DNA from: Archangium sp.
GTDB lineage: Bacteria > Myxococcota > Myxococcia > Myxococcales > Myxococcaceae
NCBI GenBank assembly: GCA_016793585.1
Contig: JAEUJR010000289.1
Span: 1-7,893, forward strand
DNA: 7,893 nucleotides
Direction of reading: 5' to 3'
The notes beneath the pieces are model-generated. The model searched no databases. It was not told where the DNA came from and worked only from the letters and a program-made list of their open reading frames with translations. Both the position numbers and the translations under genes were made by a program. This document shows, piece by piece, positions 1 through 5,445 of the stretch. Position 1 is the first letter of the stretch, and each line of letters opens with the position of its first letter.

Positions 1-843
1 ACCCGCGCGCCGGTCGGTGTCGTCCTCACCAGCCGGCGGCCCAACACCGATGCCTTCGCGCCGAAGGTCGCCACCCGCGTGGTCGAGATCCTCAAACGTG
101 AAGGCGTGGCCGACGTGCGCGACGACGCGCGCTCGACGAAAGACCTCAAGGCCGCGGGCTTCTCTGACCCGCGCAGCTGCAACGGCGGGCAGACGTGCAG
201 CGCGAAGCTCGCCGTGCTGCTGGGCGCGCGCGCCGTCATCGTCGCCGTCGACATCGGCAAGGTCGGCAAGTCGCTCGCGATTCACCTCGAGGCGTTCGCG
301 GCCGATCTGCCCGAGCCCCTGGCCGTCACCGACATCACCGCGCGCGAAGACAAGTGGGCCGATCAGTCGCTCGCCGACATCACGACGTTCGTGCGGCAGG
401 TGAAAGAGAAGCTGACCATGCAGGCGAAGGTCGCCGTCACGCCCCCACCTCCTCCGCCGCCCGACGTGAAGAAGCCCGAGCCGAAGAACACCGACACGCC
501 CGTGGCCACGAAGCTCGAGCCGAAGCAGAAGGACGATCGCACCGATCTCGTCGACACCGCCGAGCCGACATCGTCGAAGGTGCCGGCCATTGCCGTCGCG
601 TCGGCCGCGGGAGCCGCCGCCATCACCGCAGGCATCTTCGCGGGCCTCGCCGCCGGCGATCGCGCGACGTGGGACAAGAACGTCACCATGCAGCCCGATG
701 GAACGCTCGGTTCGTCGACGCTCACCCAGGCGCAGGTGCAGCAGCTCAGCGGCTCGATGAACACGAAGGCCACCGTCGCCCTCGGAGCCGGCATCGGCGC
801 CGTGGTGCTCGGTGGCGTGGCGACCTGGCTGTTCGTGAAGTGA
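1..843 (+). CDS. C-terminal part of a predicted membrane-anchored periplasmic protein (5' end outside window)
   Basis: The frame is open from the first base, so the 280 residues seen are the C-terminal part of a longer protein. Residues 5-112 look like a folded alpha/beta domain and contain two close cysteines (60 and 66, in SCNGGQTCS) that could form a disulfide. A proline/lysine/aspartate-rich linker with seven consecutive prolines (148-154) spans about 145-190. The tail holds two Gly/Ala-rich hydrophobic segments (about 194-219 and 257-279) separated by a polar loop. This layout of soluble domain, proline-rich linker and two-helix tail is familiar from myxobacterial envelope proteins that often carry TPR or PEGA modules upstream, but I cannot name a family. 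Anchoring in the inner membrane is inferred. An internal GTG at 79 is not a credible start because the frame upstream is protein-like. The stop abuts the stop of the opposite-strand gene with no spacer. Confidence 0.8.
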   Translation, partial: TRAPVGVVLTSRRPNTDAFAPKVATRVVEILKREGVADVRDDARSTKDLKAAGFSDPRSCNGGQTCSAKLAVLLGARAVIVAVDIGKVGKSLAIHLEAFAADLPEPLAVTDITAREDKWADQSLADITTFVRQVKEKLTMQAKVAVTPPPPPPPDVKKPEPKNTDTPVATKLEPKQKDDRTDLVDTAEPTSSKVPAIAVASAAGAAAITAGIFAGLAAGDRATWDKNVTMQPDGTLGSSTLTQAQVQQLSGSMNTKATVALGAGIGAVVLGGVATWLFVK

Positions 844-1497
844 TCAGGCGGCGCCCGTCACCGTAATCATCGGCGTGCGCGCCTCGAAGGCCGGCTTCTC
901 GAGCTGATCCAACATCCACCCCGCGACGTCGGCGCGGGAGATCGTCGCCCGCCCCGTGAAGGCCTTCGCGACGACGGCCTTGCCCGTGAACGGGCCATCG
1001 GTGAGCCCCGTCGGCCGCGCGATGCAGACGTCGAGCCCGCTGGCCAGCAGCTGCCCTTCCATCTGCTCGAGCTGCGCGTAGGCGGCCTTCAGCGCCGTCA
1101 GTTTGATCATCATGCGAAAGACGCCAGGCACCATCGCGTTGCTGTCACCCACGCCGCCGGCGCTGACGACGAGCACCCGCTTCGTTCCCTCGGCCTTCAT
1201 CGCCTCGATGAGGGCGGCGGTGCTGCGCGCCAGAAAGGTCGCGTCTTCGGGTTTGTTCCACGGCGCCAGGCCCGCGAGCCGCAGCCCCAGCCCCGACAAC
1301 ACCGCGTCTTGCCCCTTCACCACGCCACGCAGAAACTCGGCCGAGGTGAGGTCTCCGCGATCGACCTTCACGCCCGGCGGCACCTCGAGCTTCGAGGTCG
1401 CGCGCGCGACGGCGGTGACGACGTGCCCCCGCTTCGCTCCGAGCTCGACAAGTTGTTTTCCACACCCGCCACTGGCACCCAGCACTGCGATGTTCAT
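844..1497 (-). CDS. NAD(P)-binding reductase/epimerase of the NmrA/atypical SDR family
   Basis: A 217-residue Rossmann-fold protein. It opens with beta strand MNIAVLG and the dinucleotide-binding motif GASGGCG (7-13, GxxGxxG), followed by RGDL (47-50), which in this family precedes the helix contacting the cofactor. The strand LVVSAGGVG (109-117), the segment IARPTGLTDGP (159-169) and ISRADVAGWMLDQL (186-199) match the layout of the NAD(P)H-binding family PF13460, which includes biliverdin reductase B/flavin reductase-like proteins. No YxxxK catalytic pair of classical SDRs stands out. A cytosolic NAD(P)H-dependent reductase is the likely role; the substrate cannot be deduced. The frame is open to an ATG at 1578, but the 27 extra residues precede the canonical first beta strand, so the ATG at 1495-1497 was chosen. 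Its Shine-Dalgarno is poor (GAGGG, 13 nt away). The gene is monocistronic, convergent with the upstream neighbour and divergent from the gene at 1634. Confidence 0.88.
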   Translation of the reverse strand: MNIAVLGASGGCGKQLVELGAKRGHVVTAVARATSKLEVPPGVKVDRGDLTSAEFLRGVVKGQDAVLSGLGLRLAGLAPWNKPEDATFLARSTAALIEAMKAEGTKRVLVVSAGGVGDSNAMVPGVFRMMIKLTALKAAYAQLEQMEGQLLASGLDVCIARPTGLTDGPFTGKAVVAKAFTGRATISRADVAGWMLDQLEKPAFEARTPMITVTGAA

Positions 1498-1588
1498 CGC
1501 TCGGTCGTAACCCTCGGGTTTCACTGTTTTCCACCTGTATTTCGCAACTTCCCTACATGGTGTGCGAGAACCCCACATCGACTTTGGC

Positions 1589-1608
1589 CGCAGTTGATCT
1601 GAACTGCG
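1589..1608. repeat. Perfect inverted repeat, operator-like or hairpin
   Basis: CGCAGTT (1589-1595) and AACTGCG (1602-1608) are perfect reverse complements separated by six bases (gatctg). The element lies in the 136-bp divergent gap, ending 25 bases before the ATG at 1634 and 12 bases before its Shine-Dalgarno. The size and symmetry fit a binding site for a dimeric repressor, or a short 5'-UTR hairpin. A run of five T (1615-1619) follows six bases after the stem, but that is too far and too short for a convincing terminator. The function is inference. Confidence 0.45.
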
Positions 1609-1620
1609 CGCTCATTTTTC

Positions 1621-1626
1621 GGGGAG
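1621..1626 (+). promoter_or_regulatory. Ribosome binding site of the 1634 gene
   Basis: GGGGAG lies seven bases upstream of the ATG at 1634, a strong Shine-Dalgarno at good spacing. It fixes this start. Confidence 0.75.
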
Positions 1627-1633
1627 CACGACC

Positions 1634-2647
1634 ATGGCCGTTTCCGACGTGAAGAACGCCTTCCGCAACGCCGCGCAGGATCGCCGCATCGACGCGAAGG
1701 AGGTCGACACGATTCTCACCTCGGCGGGCAGCATCAGCGTCGACGAAGAGAAGGCGTTGAAGGCCGAAGCCGACAAGTTCGCGGGGCAGATGGAGCCCGA
1801 GGCGCGCCGGAAGATGAGCGAGAAGCTCGGCGAGATCTCGCAATACCGCTCGCACGCCGCCAGCGTGAACCGCCGCGTCGAGATGGAGGCGGTGAAGCTC
1901 TCGGCCGAGGTGCAGAAGCTTCACACCGCGGGAGCGCCCACGAAGACGTTCGGTGGCAGCCAGATTCCCGAAGACGTGAAGAAGGTGGTGCGTGAGGCGC
2001 TGGCGGGCGGCGCGCTGGCCTACGACGTTCGCGAGCTCAAGCCCGACCCCATCTACGACACCGAGCACGGCGAAGGGCACATCACCGTCGAGGGCAAGTA
2101 CAACCCGTACTCCCAGAGCCAGAAGGCCGTCGACACCATGGCGTTCTCGTTCACCGAGCTGACGCCGAAGAAGATCGCCGACGACATGAACACGCCGCAG
2201 ACCTTCAACGTGCTCAAGGGCTACCGCACCGAGGGCAACAACCAGATCGCCGAGTTCGAGAAGGTGACGATGAAGGGCAACGGGCGCATCACCGAGCTCT
2301 ACGACGAGGCGTCGTGGCCCGACACGCACGCCCGCGCGCAGGGCGGCCAGAAGTACGCCTCGAACTTCGCCATTCTCGCCGACGGCTCGATGCACGCCGT
2401 GCCCGCCTCGCGCCGCACCTCGGCCGAGCCCTGGCGCATTCTCACCACCGCCTCGCTCGGTCGCGACAAGCAGATGCTCTTCAACGGCCACCTGCACATG
2501 GAGAACGGCGTCGTCACCTACGTGGGCATGTCGGGCCGGCTCTGCAAGCAGCAGGAGAAGGGCGCCAAGTTCGTCGACCCGATCGCGCTCATCAAGGCGT
2601 GGGGCTTCAAGACGGCGCCCGGTCTCTCGGTCACGAACGAGGGCTGA
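1634..2647 (+). CDS. Unrecognised 337-residue protein
   Basis: I do not recognise a named family. There is no signal peptide or membrane segment, so the protein looks soluble. Residues 1-100 are strongly charged and helical. They begin with a pattern loosely like a degenerate EF-hand or short helical repeat (QDRRIDAKEV, 15-24; then SISVDEEKAL, 33-42). Residues about 105-330 look like a mixed alpha/beta domain rich in Asp, Lys and aromatics. The last third has HLHMENGVVTYVGMSGRL (287-304), a strand-turn-strand stretch vaguely like the terminal segment of some secreted or toxin-like bacterial proteins (an xGx-xNGxI-xxSG pattern). That resemblance is weak and gives no function. One cysteine (304). 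The start is well supported by GGGGAG seven bases upstream. The gene stands alone between two opposite-strand genes and overlaps the stop of the 3' neighbour by 17 bp. Composition resembles its neighbours, so no sign of recent transfer. Confidence 0.85.
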   Translation: MAVSDVKNAFRNAAQDRRIDAKEVDTILTSAGSISVDEEKALKAEADKFAGQMEPEARRKMSEKLGEISQYRSHAASVNRRVEMEAVKLSAEVQKLHTAGAPTKTFGGSQIPEDVKKVVREALAGGALAYDVRELKPDPIYDTEHGEGHITVEGKYNPYSQSQKAVDTMAFSFTELTPKKIADDMNTPQTFNVLKGYRTEGNNQIAEFEKVTMKGNGRITELYDEASWPDTHARAQGGQKYASNFAILADGSMHAVPASRRTSAEPWRILTTASLGRDKQMLFNGHLHMENGVVTYVGMSGRLCKQQEKGAKFVDPIALIKAWGFKTAPGLSVTNEG

Positions 2648-3926
2648 GCGACAACACGCAGTCTTTCACGCCGATTCTCAAGCCATGGGCGTTCGCGACC
2701 GCCGCGAGCGCCTGATGGGCTCCAGCGCCGAACGTCACCTCTTCGAAGCGCACCTCACAGCCCGTCGGCCAGCGAGAGAGCTTCGCGAGCGAAGCGAGGT
2801 CGCTTTCGGTGAGCTGGTTGAAGCGCAGCACCAGCTTCTCGAGCCTGGGCCCTGCGTTCTCGATGAGGCGCGCCACGCCGCCCAGGGCCAGCAGACAGCC
2901 GCTCGCGTCGAGCGAGCGAAGGCCCGCGAGCCGGCCTGACTCGAGCAACGAGCGCACGAGCTCGGCGCCGATGGGGCTGCGAATGATGGAGAGCTCGGTG
3001 AGCGCCGGAGACCCGCTCATCAACGCGTCGAGCGCGGGCACGCCGACGGGCCAGTCCTTCACCTCGAGGCGCGTCACCGCACGGAACACGCCTGCTCGCG
3101 CGAGCCCCTCGGCGACCGGCGCGGCGAGCGGGGTCTCGACGAGGCGCAGGTGCGGCACCCTGCCCTCTGCGGGCGAGAGCTCACCGACGCCATCGGTCGG
3201 CAGGCGAACCCGATCGAGCCAGACCATCGACACGTTGGGACAGGTGCAGAGGAGCGCGCCCAGGGAGTCGACCGCGAGCGAGCCGTCGGAGAACCGCAGC
3301 TCAGCGCCCTTCGTGCGCTTCTCGAGCGCCTCGGCGAACCCGGCGAAGCGCCACGCGACGTTGGTCACCGCGGGCATGCCCAGACGCGCGAGCGAGACCG
3401 GCAGCTCGATGTCGAAGCAGTCGAAGCGCTCGACGCCATGGCGCCCCAGCACGTCGATGACCCGCACGGGGTGCAGGGCGAGCACGCTCAGGCCCGCGCG
3501 CGCCCGTGGCGCGGCTGGCAGGCCGATCTCCGACAGGGTGGGCACCGCCTCGAGCAGCGAGACGGGAATCGGCGTGTCGCGGCCCGAGGCCACTCGGAAG
3601 CGGTGCAGCACGCCCGCTTCGTGGCTGAGGAAGCCGAGCGAATCACTCGCCACTCCGCGCAGGTCAGAGGGCCGCCACGGCCTGCCCTCGGGGACCTTGT
3701 CGTCGAGCCAGCCCGCGAGCCGTTTGAGCGCGGCCACCACCTCGAGGCGCGCAGCCGATCGGCCCAGGGCCGACTTCGACGAGGCCTCTTTCAGGAGCCG
3801 CGCGGCCGAGAGCACCGCCCCGCGCGGGTCTCCCCGCTCGAGCAGCCAGTCGGCATAGACCTCACGCCGCTCGACTGACTCGAGCACCCGCGTCGACAGC
3901 TCGCGATCGAGATCGGCTTCGCGCAC
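2631..3926 (-). CDS. TIGR02996-type protein with leucine-rich-repeat-like body
   Basis: A 431-residue protein. Residues about 5-45 contain REVYADWLLERGDPRGAVL, which matches the core of the TIGR02996 repeat-companion domain (YADWLxERGDPRG), found at the N-terminus of leucine-rich-repeat-like proteins in myxobacteria and planctomycetes. The C-terminal half carries irregular LRR-like units, clearest at 309-331 (LTELSIIRSP), 336-359 (LRSLDASGCLL) and 362-383 (LEKLVLRFNQLT). The middle (about 140-290) holds more degenerate units. LRR arcs usually bind proteins, so a cytosolic interaction role is likely; no catalytic motif or signal peptide is seen. The start is a GTG with GAGGA seven bases upstream (3934-3938); the frame is open further upstream but without a better start. 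The 3' end overlaps the convergent neighbour by 17 bp, and the 5' end lies 56 bp from the divergent ASCH gene. Confidence 0.87.
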   Translation of the reverse strand: MREADLDRELSTRVLESVERREVYADWLLERGDPRGAVLSAARLLKEASSKSALGRSAARLEVVAALKRLAGWLDDKVPEGRPWRPSDLRGVASDSLGFLSHEAGVLHRFRVASGRDTPIPVSLLEAVPTLSEIGLPAAPRARAGLSVLALHPVRVIDVLGRHGVERFDCFDIELPVSLARLGMPAVTNVAWRFAGFAEALEKRTKGAELRFSDGSLAVDSLGALLCTCPNVSMVWLDRVRLPTDGVGELSPAEGRVPHLRLVETPLAAPVAEGLARAGVFRAVTRLEVKDWPVGVPALDALMSGSPALTELSIIRSPIGAELVRSLLESGRLAGLRSLDASGCLLALGGVARLIENAGPRLEKLVLRFNQLTESDLASLAKLSRWPTGCEVRFEEVTFGAGAHQALAAVANAHGLRIGVKDCVLSLSPRS

Positions 3927-3933
3927 CGCCTCA

Positions 3934-3938
3934 TCCTC
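3934..3938 (-). promoter_or_regulatory. Ribosome binding site of the TIGR02996/LRR gene
   Basis: Read on the minus strand, GAGGA lies seven bases before the GTG at 3924-3926. This favours the GTG start, since the frame has no ATG nearby. Confidence 0.55.
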
Positions 3939-3955
3939 ACACCATGGCGGCGCGA

Positions 3956-3979
3956 CGCACCACCCGTGCGTATGGTGCG
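3956..3979 (+). repeat. Inverted repeat (possible hairpin) just upstream of the ASCH gene start
   Basis: CGCACCA (3956-3962) and TGGTGCG (3973-3979) are perfect 7-bp complements around a 10-base loop. The 3' arm ends three bases before the ATG at 3983 and includes GGTG, the only Shine-Dalgarno-like bases there. If the mRNA starts upstream, this hairpin would cover the ribosome entry region; as DNA it could be an operator in the 56-bp divergent gap. In high-GC DNA such repeats can occur by chance. Confidence 0.35.
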
Positions 3980-3982
3980 ACC

Positions 3983-4585
3983 ATGTTGCTCTTTCAGAAA
4001 CGGTTTCACGCGGGGCTCGTCAGCGGCGCCGTCACCCGCACCTTCCGCCTGTGGGACAAGCCGCTCGTGAAGCCGGGCGGGCGCTATCGCGTGCACCCCA
4101 TCGGCGTCGTCGAGGTGAGCGCGGTCGTTCGGGTGCCGCTCGAGGCCCTCACCGACGTCGACGCGCGCGCCGGTGGCTTCGAGTCGCGTGACGAGCTGCT
4201 CTCGTACATGGCGCCGGTCGCGAAGGTGCCGCTCACGCCGCAGACACCTGTGTTCGACGTCACGCTGCGGCACGCGGGCGATGGTGACCGGGTCGAAGGC
4301 GCGCTCGACACGGCGCTCTCGAGAGAGGACGTGCTGACGCTCCACGCGAAGCTGAAGAAGCTCGACGGCCGGAAGCCCTGGACGATGACGGTGCTGAAGC
4401 TGATCAAACGCCGGCCTCGCATCGCCGCCTCGAAGCTCGCTGCGTCGCTGAAGCGCGAGACGCTCCCGTTCAAAGAAGACGTGCGCAAGCTGAAGAAGCT
4501 CGGGCTGACGCAGTCGTTCGAGGTTGGCTACGAGGTGTCGCCGCGCGGGCTCGCGTACCTGAAGGCCGCCGCACGCCTCAAGTGA
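3983..4585 (+). CDS. ASCH-domain protein with C-terminal winged-helix-like domain
   Basis: A 200-residue cytosolic protein. Residues 1-97 fit the ASCH/PUA-like fold: MLLFQKRFHAGLVSGAVTRT then FRLWDKPLVKPGGRYRV and the strand GVVEVSAVVRV, ending at PVFDVTLRHAGD. The segment SGAVTRTFRLW occupies the place of the family's G-x-K-x-x-T/E-x-R signature. ASCH domains are PUA relatives expected to bind RNA or modified nucleobases. Residues about 128-200 (KPWTMTVLKLIKRRP, LPFKEDVRKLKKLGLT, VGYEVSPRG) read as a winged helix: helix, helix-turn-helix, and a strand ending in a typical SPRG wing. From memory, this two-part arrangement recurs in actinobacterial and myxobacterial hypothetical proteins. A nucleic-acid-binding regulator is plausible but unproven. 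The ATG at 3983 was preferred over the one at 3944 because ASCH proteins of this type begin at MLLF and the 13 extra residues look like noncoding leader. The stop overlaps the sfsA stop by 8 bp. Confidence 0.85.
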   Translation: MLLFQKRFHAGLVSGAVTRTFRLWDKPLVKPGGRYRVHPIGVVEVSAVVRVPLEALTDVDARAGGFESRDELLSYMAPVAKVPLTPQTPVFDVTLRHAGDGDRVEGALDTALSREDVLTLHAKLKKLDGRKPWTMTVLKLIKRRPRIAASKLAASLKRETLPFKEDVRKLKKLGLTQSFEVGYEVSPRGLAYLKAAARLK

Positions 4586-5393
4586 CCGAGCGCCCCGCCA
4601 CGCGCCCGTCCTTCCGCAGCCAGCCACTGGTGTCGTCGAAGGCCGAAGACCACGCTTGGAGCGATGCGCCGTCGTAGCGCTCGACATCGACCGGAAGCTC
4701 ATCGAGCAGGGCGATGCCTTCGAGTGAAGGCTCGAGGCGCAGCGCCCGAAATCGAACGCCCTGCTTCGCCGCGCGCCAGACGGCCTTCGCGAACGCGGGG
4801 GCGTGCAGCGCGCTCGGCCGAAGCCCCTTCACGTCGGTGCGCTGCAGGGTGAACAGCACCGTGGCGCGCTCGCCCCTCGCGACCCGGCGGGCGAGGGCTT
4901 CGACGTGCTTCGTCGCGCGTTCACTGGCCGAGTCCGGGAAGTAGCCGAGCCCGTCGGGGTACACGAGGTGGCAGTTCTTCACCTCGACCCAGTGTGCGCC
5001 GGTGCGGGTGTCGAGGCGGAAGTCGGCGCGGTGCCCACGGCCGAAACGCTGCTCGGGCACGACGGCCTGCACGTCGGAGAAGCCGGGCAGCAGCCGCTGC
5101 TCCAACACGGTCTTCACCAGCGCGTTCGGCAACGTCGTGTTCGCGCCGATGACGAGGCCGTCGAGCTCGATCAGCTCCCAGGTGAACGGCAACGACCGAT
5201 TCTCGTTGAGCGCCTTCGACAGCCATACCTTCGCGCCGGGCACGACGAGCCCCTCCATGCGGCCGGGGTTCACGCAGTGGGCGCGCACCGTCTTCCCGCC
5301 CATCAGCTTCACGTCGACGAGGAAGCGCTCGTAGCGGCGCACGAGGCGGCCTTCGAGCAATGGGGTGGGCCAGCGGTGAACGACGATCGACAC
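4578..5393 (-). CDS. sfsA: SfsA family protein, predicted DNA/RNA-binding nuclease
   Basis: The family signatures are clear: TPLLEGRLVRRYERFLVDV (10-28), HCVNPGRMEGLVVPGAKVWLS (39-59), NENRSLPFTWELIELDG (63-79), HRADF (121-125), WVEVKNCHL (135-143) and YFPDSASERATKHV (151-164). The N-terminal part is the OB-like nucleic-acid-binding region; the C-terminal part has a PD-(D/E)XK-type active site with D124, E137 and K139 as likely metal-binding and catalytic residues. E. coli SfsA was named for an effect on maltose metabolism when overexpressed; its cellular role is still unsettled. At 271 residues from the GTG start it exceeds E. coli SfsA (234), mostly through about 33 extra residues after the conserved LPVDV (233-237). 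The frame is open to an ATG at 5447, but the 18 added residues are not family-like and that ATG sits on the start codon of the divergent transporter gene. Neither start has a good Shine-Dalgarno, so the 5' end is uncertain. Confidence 0.93.
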   Translation of the reverse strand: MSIVVHRWPTPLLEGRLVRRYERFLVDVKLMGGKTVRAHCVNPGRMEGLVVPGAKVWLSKALNENRSLPFTWELIELDGLVIGANTTLPNALVKTVLEQRLLPGFSDVQAVVPEQRFGRGHRADFRLDTRTGAHWVEVKNCHLVYPDGLGYFPDSASERATKHVEALARRVARGERATVLFTLQRTDVKGLRPSALHAPAFAKAVWRAAKQGVRFRALRLEPSLEGIALLDELPVDVERYDGASLQAWSSAFDDTSGWLRKDGRVAGRSVT

Positions 5394-5430
5394 GAAGCTC
5401 GTGTACGCGGTGTCATCGCTTGCGTCGACC

Positions 5431-5436
5431 GGTGAG
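5431..5436 (+). promoter_or_regulatory. Ribosome binding site of the fused transporter gene
   Basis: GGTGAG lies nine bases upstream of the ATG at 5446. It supports this start over an in-frame GTG at 5401, and the predicted signal peptide then begins correctly at the first residues. Confidence 0.5.
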
Positions 5437-5445
5437 CCTGCGAGC

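Noticed and set aside
1498..1578. A longer N-terminus for the NAD(P)-binding protein, starting at 1578
   Set aside because: The extra 27 residues precede the canonical first strand and glycine motif of the Rossmann fold and would consume most of the divergent promoter gap.
1584..1600. A sigma-54-like -24/-12 promoter (TTGGCC...TTGA)
   Set aside because: The spacing between the two elements is two bases short and the essential GC of the -12 element is missing. No convincing sigma-70 pair was found in the gap either.
1589..1619. The palindrome plus T-run as an intrinsic terminator
   Set aside because: The T-run starts six bases after the stem, is only five bases long, and lies before rather than after a plus-strand gene.
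1667..1747. A pair of EF-hand calcium sites in the orphan protein
   Set aside because: Only one 12-residue loop keeps the Ile and final Glu, its early ligand positions are mostly not acidic, and the second candidate is only 15 residues away, too close for paired EF-hands.
1553..2497. A 314-codon minus-strand frame opposite the orphan gene at 1634
   Set aside because: The product is a low-complexity Leu/Arg/His/Val shadow, whereas the plus strand has a strong Shine-Dalgarno and a balanced protein composition.
2809..3858. A 349-codon plus-strand frame opposite the TIGR02996/LRR gene
   Set aside because: The Ser/Arg/Thr/Pro-rich product is typical of an antisense shadow; the minus-strand frame carries the recognisable domain and a good ribosome site.
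3944..3982. A start at 3944 for the ASCH protein
   Set aside because: The 13 added residues (Arg/Thr/Ala) are unlike the family N-terminus and leave only 17 bases to the divergent gene's start.
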